A stretch of 40,148 nucleotides of DNA from an uncultured Lachnospiraceae bacterium (lineage in GTDB: Bacteria > Bacillota > Clostridia > Lachnospirales > Lachnospiraceae), in assembly GCA_900550235.1 (NCBI GenBank), contig URRQ01000020.1:1-40148 (forward strand). Reading direction: 5' to 3'. A program made the translations under genes and the position numbers. The notes beneath the pieces were generated by a model, which saw only the letters and a program-made list of their open reading frames with translations, did not search any database and was not told the origin of the DNA. Positions 7,038 to 16,372 of this stretch are shown here, piece by piece; position 1 is the stretch's first letter, and each line of letters begins with the position of its first letter.

Positions 7038-9262
7038 ACGAATGGAATGGATTCAACGATGGTGTCTGGACAAAAGAAATCAATGTAAGAAATTTTATAC
7101 AGAAAAACTACACTCTCTATGAAGGAGATGACTCTTTCTTAGCTGATGTATCTCAGAAAACAAAAAAAGTCTGGAATAAATGTGAAGAACTGCTTGCTGA
7201 AGAATTGAAAAAAGGAGGCGTTTTAGATGTTGAGACAGATATCATTTCTGGTATCACGAACTTCGCACCTGGATATATTGATAAAGAAAATGAGGTGATC
7301 GTTGGACTTCAGACAGATGCACCCCTAAAACGTATTGTCAATCTATATGGCGGTAAACGTATGGCGCACCAGTCACTGGAACAATATGGTTATAAACTAA
7401 ATGAAGAGATTGACCGCCATTTTAATGAATACAGAAAAACACACAATGAAGGGGTTTTTGATGCCTATCCAAAACGTACCCGTCTTGCAAGAACTGCTGG
7501 ACTTCTAACAGGACTTCCTGATGCTTATGGACGTGGACGTATTATTGGAGACTACCGTCGTGTTGCTCTTTATGGAATCGACCACTTGATCGAAGAAAAA
7601 CAAAAAGATCTAGACTTTGAAGATGGACCTATGACAGAAGACCGCATTCGTCTGCGTGAAGAAATTTCTGAGCAGATCCGTGCCCTTTCTAAAATGAAAG
7701 AAATGGCTGCATCTTATGGTGTTGATATTTCAAAACCTGCAAAAAATGCGAAAGAAGCTGTTCAGGCGGTTTATATGGGATATCTTGCGGGAACAAAAGA
7801 AAATAATGGAGCTGCAACTTCCCTTGGACGTACTTCTACATTCCTTGATATTTATATTGAACGAGATCTTAGAAATGGAGTGATCACAGAAACAGAAGCT
7901 CAGGAATTGATCGATCAATTTATCATCAAACTTCGTCTGACAAGACATTTAAGAACTCCTGAATATGACGAACTATTTGGTGGGGATCCTACGTGGATCA
8001 CGGAGTCTATCGGTGGAGTTGGTATTAATGGAAAACCTCTGGTTACTAAGAACTCTTTCCGTTATCTTCATACTTTATATAACATTGGAACTGCCCCAGA
8101 GCCTAACTTAACTGTTTTATGGTCTGAAAAACTGCCAGACAACTTTAAACATTTTTGCTCTAAAGTTTCTATTGATACGGATTCTATCCAATATGAAAAT
8201 GATGATGTTATGCGCCCAGTCTATGGGGATGATTATGCGATCGCTTGTTGTGTATCTGCAATGAAGGTTGGAAAACAGACACAGCTGTTCGGAGCCCGCT
8301 GCAATCTGGCAAAATCACTGCTTTATGCGATCAATGGAGGAATTGACGAGAAAAAAGGAATCCAGGTTGTTCCTGGAATCGAACCGATCACAGATGACGT
8401 TCTTGATTTTGACAAAGTATGGGAAAACTATAAGAAAGTTATGACTTATGTTGCTGAATTATATGTTGATACAGTAAATATCATTCATTTTATGCATGAT
8501 AAATACGCATATGAAGCCAGCCAGTTTGCTCTTCATGATACAAACTTAGAGCGAATCGCAGCTTATGGAATTGCTGGTCTGTCTATTGCCGCAGACTCTC
8601 TATCAGCGATCAAATATGCAACTGTAAAACCAATCCGCAATGAAAATGGTGTAGCAATTGACTTTGAAACCATTGGGGATTTCCCTAAGTATGGAAATGA
8701 TGACGACCGCGCAGATGATCTTGCAGTTAACACAGTAACATTCTTCTCTGACGAACTAAAGAAACATCCGATTTATAGAAATGCGATTCATACTTTATCT
8801 GCTTTAACGATCACATCCAATGTTATGTATGGTAAGAAAACCGGATCCACACCAGATGGAAGAAAACTCGGAGAACCTTTAGCTCCAGGTGCAAACCCAA
8901 TGCATGGACGAGACGAAAATGGTGCTCTTGCATCCTTAAACTCTGTCGCTAAAATTCCATATCGCGATGTATGTCAGGATGGTGTATCCAATACCTTTTC
9001 CATCGTACCAGATGCTCTTGGAAAAGATCAGGAACAACGAGTACAAAACCTTACAACAATCTTAGACGGATACTTTGTTCAAGGTGCACATCATTTGAAT
9101 GTAAATGTTATGCATAGAGAAACTTTGATCGATGCTATGGAACATCCAGAAAAATATCCAACACTTACGATCCGTGTTTCTGGATATGCCGTGAACTTTA
9201 ATCGATTATCACGCGAACAGCAGGAAGAAGTGATCCGTCGTACATTCCATCAGAGTATGTAG
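7031..9262 (+). CDS. pflB: Formate C-acetyltransferase (pyruvate formate-lyase)
   Basis: A 743-residue glycyl-radical enzyme converting pyruvate and CoA to acetyl-CoA and formate in the cytoplasm under anaerobic conditions. The catalytic Cys pair is C406-C407 in YAIACCVSAM. The radical glycine is G718 in IRVSGYAVNF, about 25 residues from the C-terminus as expected. The N-terminal WNGFNDGVWTKEINVRNFIQ is typical of true PFL rather than of glycerol or choline paralogs. The length is close to that of E. coli PflB. Formate made here can feed formyl-tetrahydrofolate synthesis, which explains the ZTP switch. A strong terminator follows at once. Confidence 0.96.
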   Translation: MLNEWNGFNDGVWTKEINVRNFIQKNYTLYEGDDSFLADVSQKTKKVWNKCEELLAEELKKGGVLDVETDIISGITNFAPGYIDKENEVIVGLQTDAPLKRIVNLYGGKRMAHQSLEQYGYKLNEEIDRHFNEYRKTHNEGVFDAYPKRTRLARTAGLLTGLPDAYGRGRIIGDYRRVALYGIDHLIEEKQKDLDFEDGPMTEDRIRLREEISEQIRALSKMKEMAASYGVDISKPAKNAKEAVQAVYMGYLAGTKENNGAATSLGRTSTFLDIYIERDLRNGVITETEAQELIDQFIIKLRLTRHLRTPEYDELFGGDPTWITESIGGVGINGKPLVTKNSFRYLHTLYNIGTAPEPNLTVLWSEKLPDNFKHFCSKVSIDTDSIQYENDDVMRPVYGDDYAIACCVSAMKVGKQTQLFGARCNLAKSLLYAINGGIDEKKGIQVVPGIEPITDDVLDFDKVWENYKKVMTYVAELYVDTVNIIHFMHDKYAYEASQFALHDTNLERIAAYGIAGLSIAADSLSAIKYATVKPIRNENGVAIDFETIGDFPKYGNDDDRADDLAVNTVTFFSDELKKHPIYRNAIHTLSALTITSNVMYGKKTGSTPDGRKLGEPLAPGANPMHGRDENGALASLNSVAKIPYRDVCQDGVSNTFSIVPDALGKDQEQRVQNLTTILDGYFVQGAHHLNVNVMHRETLIDAMEHPEKYPTLTIRVSGYAVNFNRLSREQQEEVIRRTFHQSM

Positions 9263-9278
9263 CTTTTTATGAAACAGC

Positions 9279-9320
9279 AATGGTGCCTGATTCTTATTTG
9301 AATCAGGCACCATTACTATT
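9279..9320. terminator. Bidirectional intrinsic terminator
   Basis: A perfect 15-bp stem (AATGGTGCCTGATTC with GAATCAGGCACCATT) has a 5- to 6-base loop and sits between convergent pflB and the YolD-like gene. Confidence 0.9.
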
Positions 9321-9744
9321 CTTCAAACATTTCTCCCTCTATATTACTTATCTGTTCAATAGGGATGATCGTCTGATCTGTCATAACAACTGTGTGTTTA
9401 TATTTATCAATTTTCTTTACACAACCAGAACAGGTAATATATGCTCCCCCATCTTTCTTAGCATCTGGTACAAAATACGTGATCTCAATCATTTGCTGTG
9501 TACCGATCGTTTCAGCGATCAGATATAACTTTTTATTTAATTCTGCTATAACTTCTTCACTCAACACCTGTTTTGCATCTGTTTGTCTTACAGTTTCTTT
9601 AATAGCTGCTTCGTGTCCGGTAAGTGCCGCAAAAGGCGAAAACTGTGCTGCCCTGGCATAAAGTGACATACGAGGGTGCTTCTTTGAAGTTGGATGCGGC
9701 AGATTGATAATATCATCGTATTTATGATTGTACTGATCCTTCAT
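9316..9744 (-). CDS. YolD-like protein, partner of a Y-family polymerase
   Basis: A 142-residue protein with GGAGG 6 bases before the ATG. The N-terminal block HPRMSLYARAAQFSPFAAL, followed by a polar helix, is the pattern I associate with YolD-like proteins encoded next to UvrX/DinB-type polymerases in Clostridia. The middle is a beta-rich region with a CSGC motif. It starts 33 bases after the polymerase stop, so the two are one unit. A role in controlling or recruiting the translesion polymerase during the SOS response is inferred from family context only; no LexA box was searched systematically. Confidence 0.7.
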   Translation of the reverse strand: MKDQYNHKYDDIINLPHPTSKKHPRMSLYARAAQFSPFAALTGHEAAIKETVRQTDAKQVLSEEVIAELNKKLYLIAETIGTQQMIEITYFVPDAKKDGGAYITCSGCVKKIDKYKHTVVMTDQTIIPIEQISNIEGEMFEE

Positions 9745-9777
9745 AATCTTCCTCCATTGACACTGAATACTTACTTT

Positions 9778-11304
9778 CTATGCTTTATGTCCGCCGATCT
9801 GCTCATTACGGTCTTTTGCTGTTGCTCCCTCCTGAAGGTTCATTCCTTTCAAGATAGCGTTCTTCCCAAACTTCTTTTTGATTGTGAGCATTGTCTGTTG
9901 CATCCGTTTCTCACGCTCTAAAACAGCTTCTTCTTCGGCTTGTTCCTGTTCCTTTACCGTATAATCTGTAAAAAGATCAAGCTGCTCATACGTTTCTTCT
10001 TCCTTTGAAAAACTTTCATCCACGAGCTTGTTCGCTGTGATATTGATTCTTCTGATCAGCAGATTTTTATCCACGATCCGATCATACAATTCCATCACTG
10101 CATCTGTGATCAGCATGGTAGATGATGTCTTCCTTTTCAGGTTTGTTGTTCCATGAGCGTGTTTTGGAACTTTCCTTCCATATCGGTCAATCGTAACAGA
10201 TCCCTTGTACTTCCTATATCTATCTGGATCCGTTAGATTTTCTATATCATAACCTACGGTCAATACGATCTGGTCAGTAACAAGTCTCTTATCTACCAGA
10301 TCAAGTGTCATAAGATCAGTCATTTCTTTTACAACTAACTTTGCCTTATCAAAGTCATATGGGCAGTGAAGTACTTGCCCGGAGCATACACTGTTGGTTT
10401 CCGGTTTGTATGCTTTGACTTGCTCCATAGTACAAGGCTCATAGCCCCAGGCATGATCGATCAGCAGTTCCGCATTGATCCCAAACATCTTATAAAGCAG
10501 TTCTTCATTATGGAATTCATTTGGCTTTCCGACGGAACATCTTGCAACATCTCCCATTGAAAAAAGACCGTGTTCTTCCAACTTCTTCGCATAGCCTTTG
10601 CCTACTCTCCAGAAATCTGTAAGCGGTCTGTGATTCCATAGCTTCCTACGGTAAGACATTTCGTCTAATTCGGCGATCCTTACGCCATCCTTATCCGGTT
10701 TAATATGCTTTGCTACGATATCCATCGCAATCTTGCACAGATACATATTCGTTCCGATTCCGGCGGTTGCTGTAATTCCTGTTGTTTTTAAAACATCTCG
10801 TATCATAGTCATGGCAAGTTCCCTTGCAGTCATCTGATAAGTATTCAGATAATCTGTTGCATCTATAAATACTTCATCAATTGAGTACGGAAAAATATCT
10901 TCTGGCGCAATATACTTTAGATAAATATTATAAATCTTGGAACTATATTCCAAATAGTATTCCATACGTGGTGGTGCAACAATATAATCAACCTTCAATG
11001 CCGGATCCTCATTTAATTCTGTGCTGTCATCCGACGAACCTGTAAATGTTCTGTTTAAAGCTTTCCACCTGCGGGTATTATTGACTTCTTTAATCTTTTG
11101 CACGACTTCAAACAAACGTGGTCTGCCTGGTATTCCATAGCTTTTCAGCGATGGAGATACCGCAAGGCAGATCGTCTTTTCCGTCCGGCTTTGATCTGCA
11201 ACCACAAGATTTGTCGTTAAAGGATCGCGATTTCGCTCCTTACATTCCACAGAAGCATAGAATGATTTGAGGTCAATCGCAATATAAGCCTTTGTCTTTG
11301 TCAT
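9778..11304 (-). CDS. Y-family DNA polymerase (UvrX/UmuC-like translesion polymerase)
   Basis: The protein has 508 residues from the ATG 9 bases after GAGGAG; an upstream ATG at 11328 lacks a site. Palm catalytic acids are D11 in AIDLKSFYASVE and D143-E144 in YSIDEVFID. TTGITATAGIGTNMYLCKIAMDIVAKH is the conserved helix-hairpin region, given here in outline. The thumb/HhH segment has WRVGKGYAKKLEEHG, and the C-terminal little-finger region is followed by a charged tail. The enzyme copies damaged DNA with low fidelity. It lies between the small membrane protein gene and the YolD-like gene and is probably co-expressed with both. Confidence 0.92.
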   Translation of the reverse strand: MTKTKAYIAIDLKSFYASVECKERNRDPLTTNLVVADQSRTEKTICLAVSPSLKSYGIPGRPRLFEVVQKIKEVNNTRRWKALNRTFTGSSDDSTELNEDPALKVDYIVAPPRMEYYLEYSSKIYNIYLKYIAPEDIFPYSIDEVFIDATDYLNTYQMTARELAMTMIRDVLKTTGITATAGIGTNMYLCKIAMDIVAKHIKPDKDGVRIAELDEMSYRRKLWNHRPLTDFWRVGKGYAKKLEEHGLFSMGDVARCSVGKPNEFHNEELLYKMFGINAELLIDHAWGYEPCTMEQVKAYKPETNSVCSGQVLHCPYDFDKAKLVVKEMTDLMTLDLVDKRLVTDQIVLTVGYDIENLTDPDRYRKYKGSVTIDRYGRKVPKHAHGTTNLKRKTSSTMLITDAVMELYDRIVDKNLLIRRINITANKLVDESFSKEEETYEQLDLFTDYTVKEQEQAEEEAVLEREKRMQQTMLTIKKKFGKNAILKGMNLQEGATAKDRNEQIGGHKA

Positions 11305-11318
11305 TATTCTATGCTCCT

Positions 11319-11552
11319 CTATTTGCATAATGAATCAACCATCATAGCAAGCCACATCATACAAAACATAAATAAAAAACACAATAGTACAGAACCACAC
11401 CCAACATTTGATTTCCCATCATCGGATGATTTCTTCTTCCCTTGGCTATGCTTCGATGCATCATCTTCTTTTAATTTGTTATAAAGATAATATTCTCTGG
11501 CATTGTCTTTCCAATCTTTTTTCCCATTTCGATCATAGTCAAAAAAGGCCAT
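11319..11552 (-). CDS. Small single-pass membrane protein, function unknown
   Basis: The protein has 77 residues from the ATG 8 bases after GGGGAG; a GTG nine bases earlier overlaps that site. The N-terminus, AFFDYDRNGKKDWKDNAREY, is charged and looks like a single EF-hand-type loop (DYDRNGKKDW). A Ser/Lys-rich linker follows, then a hydrophobic C-terminal segment VLLCFLFMFCMMWLAMMV. It ends 14 bases before the polymerase start and may be co-transcribed with it. I do not recognise a function. Confidence 0.6.
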   Translation of the reverse strand: MAFFDYDRNGKKDWKDNAREYYLYNKLKEDDASKHSQGKKKSSDDGKSNVGCGSVLLCFLFMFCMMWLAMMVDSLCK

Positions 11553-11591
11553 ATTGATCACTCCCCATTCCTTAATCTATTCATGTTTTTT

Positions 11592-12275
11592 CTATTTACT
11601 AGAGCTGGGAAAATATGGGCTTAATACTCCAGCTACATTACTGATCGGCATTGTTTGCAGCCATACTTTCCCAGGGCCTGTAAGTATTGTGTTAAACACT
11701 CCTTCTCCACCAAACAACATATTCTTTACACCCGGAACACTTTTGATCTCCATCGTACAACTTGCTGTCATCGCGGCCAAATGTCCAGTGTCTACAACAA
11801 TCTGCTCTCCAGCCTCTAATTCATATTCCACAACATGACCATCAAATTCTGCAAACATGATACCATGGCCAGATGCTTTCTGCATAATAAAACCTTCTCC
11901 GCCAAATAATCCAGCTCCGATCTTTTTATTAAAGAATGCAGATAACTCAACTCCATTCTCACTGGCAAGATAAGCACTTTTTTGTAATATCATTTCCTGT
12001 CCAGGTGCAATTTCAAATGCCTTGATGGATCCCGGGAAGCATGAAGCAAAGGCGATCATTCCTTCGCCGCCTTGTGCTGTATAAACATTCTGGAACATCT
12101 TTTCTCCTGAAAACGCTCTTCCAAAGATCTTTCCTATTCCCCCATTCGAAGTTGTTTCCATTTTCATATTTGGAGACATCCAAGACATTCCTCCACCTTC
12201 TGTAACCATTTTTTCTCCAGATTCCAGATAACAGATAACTACTGGAAGTGTTTCACCTAAAATTTCATATCTCAT
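11592..12275 (-). CDS. AIM24/TIGR00266-family protein
   Basis: The protein has 227 residues with AGGAGG before the ATG; the longer ORF to 12323 is rejected because it overlaps the transporter gene without a site. It is a beta-helix-like repeat protein with recurring glycine-rich motifs: EGGGMSWMSPNM, FGRAFSGEKMFQNVY, GLFGGEGFIMQKASG and LFGGEGVFNTILTGPG. This pattern marks the AIM24 family, whose bacterial members have no settled role. It follows the EamA transporter by 13 bases, so the two form an operon. Confidence 0.85.
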   Translation of the reverse strand: MRYEILGETLPVVICYLESGEKMVTEGGGMSWMSPNMKMETTSNGGIGKIFGRAFSGEKMFQNVYTAQGGEGMIAFASCFPGSIKAFEIAPGQEMILQKSAYLASENGVELSAFFNKKIGAGLFGGEGFIMQKASGHGIMFAEFDGHVVEYELEAGEQIVVDTGHLAAMTASCTMEIKSVPGVKNMLFGGEGVFNTILTGPGKVWLQTMPISNVAGVLSPYFPSSSK

Positions 12276-12288
12276 AATGTTTTCCTCC

Positions 12289-13236
12289 TTACTCAACATT
12301 TGATTTGTTATTCTTCTTTGCATTTACAATATAAATTCCAACACATACAAGTGCGAGTGCAATCAGACTTCCGATATTAAATGCCTGTTTGACTTCTCCC
12401 AATACTAATGCCGACAAGATTACACTGCATAATGGATTCACAAATCCGAAGATTGCTACCTTTGACACGTCATTATATGCAAGTAATACAGACCAAAGTG
12501 TATAGGCAACTGCAGATACCAATGCAAGATACAACACGACCGTAATTCCACCAACTGTTACATGATCTAAATGTCCACCCATTGCGTTTCCGATTAAAAA
12601 TAATACAATTCCACCAATAAAAAACTGAGTTCCACTTAATATAACTGGTGATACTTTTTTTGAATAGTAATTGATCAATATCGTGGATGTTGCATAGGCT
12701 AACTGTGAAATCAAAACGAATCCTTCTCCCATCATCGTAAAGCCGAAATCCAAAGAATTTCCAAGAAGATTGATCACGACAACTCCTGCAAATCCTAAGA
12801 TGCATCCTGTTAATTTTCTTCCCGTTAGTTTCTCATTTCGTACGATCAAACATGACATTAGGATTGCGATAAAATTTCCTAAACCTGTAATGATTCCACC
12901 TTTCACTCCAGATGTATGTGCCACGCCGATATAAAAGAAAAAATACTGTCCAACAGTCTGCGCAAGGCAGACAGGAACTGCATATTTTAGAATCTTTCCA
13001 TCGGGCAATGTCACTTTCTTTTCCTGTATAGAAGCAAAAATCAAGACGAAAAGTCCTGCTAACGCAAATCTTATTCCTGCAAATACGATCTGACTGGCTG
13101 TGTTTGTCGTATCTACTTGTAACAGTCGATATCCTGTCTTGATCATCGGAATAGCACTTCCCCATAGAATACAGCATAAACTTGCCAGCGCTGCTACAAC
13201 CCAAGTCTTTGTTAATGTATGATGTTCTGTTTTCAT
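12289..13236 (-). CDS. EamA/DMT-superfamily transporter
   Basis: A 315-residue protein with about ten hydrophobic segments in two EamA repeats. The first runs from WVVAALASLCCILWGSAIPMI, shown here as its start only; the second begins near GEGFVLISQLAYATSTILI. It ends in a Lys/Asn-rich cytoplasmic tail (AKKNNKSNVE). It exports a metabolite or amino acid across the inner membrane; the substrate cannot be told. The ribosome binding site is weak (GAGGAT at a long spacing), so the true start may be a few codons in. Confidence 0.85.
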   Translation of the reverse strand: MKTEHHTLTKTWVVAALASLCCILWGSAIPMIKTGYRLLQVDTTNTASQIVFAGIRFALAGLFVLIFASIQEKKVTLPDGKILKYAVPVCLAQTVGQYFFFYIGVAHTSGVKGGIITGLGNFIAILMSCLIVRNEKLTGRKLTGCILGFAGVVVINLLGNSLDFGFTMMGEGFVLISQLAYATSTILINYYSKKVSPVILSGTQFFIGGIVLFLIGNAMGGHLDHVTVGGITVVLYLALVSAVAYTLWSVLLAYNDVSKVAIFGFVNPLCSVILSALVLGEVKQAFNIGSLIALALVCVGIYIVNAKKNNKSNVE

Positions 13237-13329
13237 TATCTTTTTATTTATCCTCTCTTGTTATAGTACTATATTTACATCATTTTATCATATTTTCATA
13301 TCTTATCCAATCCATACATCATCGATATA

Positions 13330-13370
13330 CAACAAAAGACTCAGAAGTCCACGGCTCCTGAGTCCTTTAA
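13330..13370. terminator. Intrinsic terminator, copy 1 of a repeated terminator type
   Basis: GACTCAG pairs with CTGAGTC, flanked by A and T runs, downstream of the CotF-like gene on minus. The loop core AGAAGTCCA-GG is almost the same as in the terminators at 19706 and 22214. Confidence 0.75.
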
Positions 13371-13394
13371 CATAATTATCATATATCTATTGCA

Positions 13395-13853
13395 TTACTG
13401 CATTCCGTTTGCTGTCTTATATTTATATAGCATTTCGGCATGATTCTGTTCTTCTACCTGAATGTCAGCCATTAACTTTCTAAGATCACTATCCCCAAAC
13501 ATAAATACATTTGTATTATATTCTCCGGAAACCAATTTCTCTGTTCCAATTGCATCAGTTGCAAGAAATGCATCATGCATCTTATCTTCGGACTGGCTCG
13601 CTGCTGTATAGATTGCTCTTGGTTCATAGTCTCTTCCATCACTGTCATTGCAGTCACTTGACGGTACTGTTCCATCTAAGACCTGTGTGAGTGAATCGTA
13701 ATGTGTCTGCTCTTTTTTGTGTAACTGTTCAAAAAGATTTTTAAGTTCTGGATCGATCGCCTGCTGTGCGTATTTTTGATACTTTTCTATGCAGCTTTTC
13801 TCCTGTGTTCTTAGGTTTTCAATTGCTGTTCTTTCTGTCTCTTTTAATACCAT
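13395..13853 (-). CDS. CotF-like/ferritin-like spore coat-family protein
   Basis: A 152-residue, mostly helical protein. Two helices carry Glu/His-rich motifs, QLHKKEQTHYDSL near residue 44 and IQVEEQNHAEMLYKY near residue 131. These resemble the ferritin-like fold of the CotF/COG5577 coat family in spore formers. A Cys/Asp-rich loop (SSDCNDSDGRDYEPRAIYT) separates them. No signal peptide is seen. It stands alone, with a terminator after it. Whether it binds metal or is a structural coat component is unknown. Confidence 0.75.
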   Translation of the reverse strand: MVLKETERTAIENLRTQEKSCIEKYQKYAQQAIDPELKNLFEQLHKKEQTHYDSLTQVLDGTVPSSDCNDSDGRDYEPRAIYTAASQSEDKMHDAFLATDAIGTEKLVSGEYNTNVFMFGDSDLRKLMADIQVEEQNHAEMLYKYKTANGMQ

Positions 13854-13945
13854 GATATGAGTTCCTTTCTACTTTGGAAATTTTTATGATGGTATTATCT
13901 GCTGTTTGATGCATTTCTATGCAACGAATGGCGAAAATTTAATAT

Positions 13946-14674
13946 TCAATTACATTGAAATTCCATCGTACCATCCGTCTGTAATTCTGCTTGATCAGAT
14001 AAGTAAAATTCCAAAGTCATAATATTTTTTTCATTCAATTCCAGTTTTTTCACTTGATACTTTACCATTTCACTCACAGAAAATTTACCATCTTCTTTAT
14101 AGATCGTTGTCAAAATTCCTTCTGTCTTTCCATTGTTGCTTTGTAATCGGATATTTGCAAATCCTCCGGAACTATTTTGCTGTAACAATGTTATCGTTGT
14201 TGGTTTTCCAGCTTTTATTTTTTCATAAAATGTTTTCAATTTCTCACCATGACTTGTCTTGGATGGTTTGAATTTTACTGGTGCATTTTTTGTACTATGT
14301 TTTTCTTCCCCGATCTGGGCAACAGGATAACCTTTGGATGTTAATGTATCATATAGTGTTTGTAAGTCTTTTTTTGTAACTTTATTCTCATTGATTTTTA
14401 TGTTTTGACAAATGTCTGAAATTTGCTTAACTTCTTTTTGTGCCTGAGCTTTTTCTCGCTTTGTTATCACCAATGGTTCCCACTTTTTTGTCTTATGATC
14501 TGTTTGTTTTGTTGCTTCTTTTATATTTGATGATCTACATGCTGTAAGTGTTATGACACTTGCGAGTAACAAAATAGCTAGCATTAATTTACTACATATA
14601 TTCTTCTGATATTTTCTTTGCTTTTCTGACCACATATTCTTCTGCCCTTTTAAAATCCTTATGAATAATCCCAT
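13946..14674 (-). CDS. Predicted lipoprotein of unknown function
   Basis: A protein of up to 242 residues with a lipoprotein signal: basic region, hydrophobic LMLAILLLASVITL, then lipobox LTAC, with Cys about residue 46 of the long form. The start is uncertain. The ATG at 14674 has AAGGA at 8 bases but overlaps the last codons of the HNH gene remnant by 16 bases. The ATG at 14635 (229 residues) avoids the overlap but has only a weak AAGGG. The mature part is Lys-rich with a beta-rich C-terminal half, and I cannot name its domain. It was probably the last gene of the operon that the IS element interrupts. Confidence 0.65.
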   Translation of the reverse strand: MGLFIRILKGQKNMWSEKQRKYQKNICSKLMLAILLLASVITLTACRSSNIKEATKQTDHKTKKWEPLVITKREKAQAQKEVKQISDICQNIKINENKVTKKDLQTLYDTLTSKGYPVAQIGEEKHSTKNAPVKFKPSKTSHGEKLKTFYEKIKAGKPTTITLLQQNSSGGFANIRLQSNNGKTEGILTTIYKEDGKFSVSEMVKYQVKKLELNEKNIMTLEFYLSDQAELQTDGTMEFQCN

Positions 14675-14793
14675 ATTTCATATCCTTGTCTACGTGCGGA
14701 ATCATATACAGGTATCATATTCTTTTCAAGTATATTATAAAATATCTCTTTTGAATTACCTTTTCGATATAATTCTTGTCCTGCCCAAGTGAA
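14659..14793 (-). pseudogene. C-terminal remnant of the interrupted HNH-endonuclease gene
   Basis: Read on minus from 14790, an open frame gives TWAGQELYRKGNSKEIFYNI, then LEKNMIPVYDSARRQGYEIW, then DYS and a stop at 14659. From memory of the family this is the usual C-terminal end of the HNH protein whose earlier parts lie at 16868-17415. It directly abuts the tnpB-proximal IS end, so the IS sits inside the gene. Confidence 0.75.
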
Positions 14794-14930
14794 TTACCTC
14801 TCCCATGCGGTACAGTAGTTCCTATGGAAGAGGCTTCTGACAGTCGTAACAATTACTCATCTCTGACCAGAAGATTCTGGCTGTTCGTACCGATCAGGGC
14901 ATATTCACTTATGCCGCTATCCCTTTGACG
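14791..14930 (-). ncRNA. Putative omega-RNA (TnpB guide RNA scaffold)
   Basis: The region downstream of tnpB to the RE is the place where this family encodes the omega-RNA. It contains a CCAGA-ATCT-TCTGG hairpin and the terminal RE hairpin. The guide would be the host sequence just beyond the RE, that is, the HNH gene remnant starting near 14793 and read on minus. The RNA is inferred by position only, and its ends are not known. Confidence 0.5.
14797..14838. repeat. Subterminal IS hairpin, right (tnpB) end
   Basis: CCTCTCCCAT pairs imperfectly with ATGGAAGAGG around the loop GCGGTACAGTAGTTCCT. The other end carries the same loop with two changes. TnpA recognises such hairpins in this family. 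Confidence 0.8.
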
Positions 14931-16282
14931 GGAATACTTTTAGGGTTCAGTTCGTGGAATCCATACACTTTTGGACTTGTCAGAAAAGAAAAGTCTGTTG
15001 TTCGATCCCAAATATCCGGAACTGCTTTTCTCATGATGTTCGCTGCTGCATGACAGTCAGCATTCAGGATCGTTCCATCTGCACAACGATACAGACCTCG
15101 TTTGATACGAATCCCGGAAAACTGTGCGTTCTCATCATCCACACGATAAGTAGGAATATGATCTTTTGTTGTGATATCTGCTTTGGAAGTATAACTTTCT
15201 TCCTGTTCAATGATCTTGATCCCTGCATTCAATGCTTTATATGTGATCATAGCTCGTAGAAAAGCGATCGGCATGGAGACGAACTTCTGATTGTTGATTT
15301 TTCCAATCCTGGAATTCTGTTTCCATAACGGATTCACACCAAAGATCAAAGTTCCTGCATAATGATCTACGCAGAAATCAATGATACTCCGGCTGATCTT
15401 ATGACACTGATCCTTCACAAAATTCGCATGATGATAAGAGAGATCAGCCAATCTCTTTGATGTTGCATATCGGTTTTTATGCCCCTTGGTCAGAATGGAA
15501 ACGTACTTTGCCTTTTGTTTATGAAACCACTGGGTATCGGATAAAACAGCTCCGCCCTTGTAGATTGCGGATGATCCATCATCACATACGATAGCTGCGA
15601 AGTTGTCGATCCCGAAGTCAATGGCACAGGTATAAGGCATGGAAGTTTCGATCACCGGCTCTGGTTCTTCAAATGTCAGACAGAACAGAAATCTTCCATG
15701 ATAAGGTTTGATCCGGACTTCTTTTAAGAAAGCATGTTCAGAAATATTAGAAAAACTCAGACGTTTCTTTATGATCGGCAGTTTTAAGGATACTCCAGTT
15801 TCTGACGGATATAAAACAGCATCCTGATTGGTGATGATCACTGTTGCAAGATCTTGTTTTTTATAGTGGGGCATCTTTGGTCTGCCTAAAAATTTTTCCG
15901 GATGTTTTTTATATTCTCTTAAAGAAGCCAGCCAGTTTTTAAAATCTGTGACAGCCTGCTTTACCATCGCCTGTGCTGTCTGCATCGGCAGTCCGATAAA
16001 GAAATCCGGATTTTCCGTGACACGCATCAGCTTCTCCAGATGGTTGTAAGAGATCACTTTTCGGACATGGATCTGAGGATGAACATCTTGTAATGCATGA
16101 ACCTCACAAAAGATATCTTCTTCATTGTCTGTCCGATGTTCTTTTTCATATCCAGTAAAGATGTTACGGATACGAAAAAGAGCAGCATTATATAATAACT
16201 TCGCTTTTCTGCAGAAGTCATCACAATAACTGTAGATCATATCTTCGGATGAGATCACCCGTTGTGTTACGGAAAATGCCAT
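14909..16282 (-). CDS. tnpB: TnpB, IS605 OrfB-family RNA-guided nuclease
   Basis: A 457-residue, full-length protein. The helix-turn-helix/REC-like N-terminal half is followed by a RuvC nuclease: D222 in CAIDFGIDNFAAI, EQEESYTSKA with E361-E362, and D409 in ILNADCHAAANIM. The usual RuvC-II Glu position reads IFGVNPLWKQ and lacks the acid, so one of the later Glu residues may substitute. The CxxC-CxxC zinc ribbon after YTSK is also missing, as in the subgroup with IPTYRVDDENAQFSGIRIKRG-like sequence. TnpB cuts DNA at donor sites matching its omega-RNA and so favours retention of the IS. It is divergent from tnpA by 90 bases. Confidence 0.93.
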   Translation of the reverse strand: MAFSVTQRVISSEDMIYSYCDDFCRKAKLLYNAALFRIRNIFTGYEKEHRTDNEEDIFCEVHALQDVHPQIHVRKVISYNHLEKLMRVTENPDFFIGLPMQTAQAMVKQAVTDFKNWLASLREYKKHPEKFLGRPKMPHYKKQDLATVIITNQDAVLYPSETGVSLKLPIIKKRLSFSNISEHAFLKEVRIKPYHGRFLFCLTFEEPEPVIETSMPYTCAIDFGIDNFAAIVCDDGSSAIYKGGAVLSDTQWFHKQKAKYVSILTKGHKNRYATSKRLADLSYHHANFVKDQCHKISRSIIDFCVDHYAGTLIFGVNPLWKQNSRIGKINNQKFVSMPIAFLRAMITYKALNAGIKIIEQEESYTSKADITTKDHIPTYRVDDENAQFSGIRIKRGLYRCADGTILNADCHAAANIMRKAVPDIWDRTTDFSFLTSPKVYGFHELNPKSIPVKGIAA

Positions 16283-16305
16283 ATGATTGTATCCTTTCTA
16301 ATGTC

Positions 16306-16334
16306 TTGAAAACATTGTATTTCTATAATATAAT
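16306..16334 (+). promoter_or_regulatory. Promoter of tnpA
   Basis: TTGAAA and a perfect TATAAT are separated by 17 bases, about 38 bases before the tnpA start, in the divergent spacer. Confidence 0.6.
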
Positions 16335-16372
16335 TATATCAAATATATGTTTAGTTGTAAAGGAGATACATC

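Noticed and set aside
14954..15259. Plus-strand open frame opposite tnpB
   Set aside because: Shadow of the conserved TnpB RuvC coding sequence; no ribosome site.
14909..16282. TnpB as a dead nuclease because the usual RuvC-II Glu is absent
   Set aside because: A large TnpB subgroup shows the same pattern with nearby alternative Glu residues, so absence at that position does not prove inactivity.
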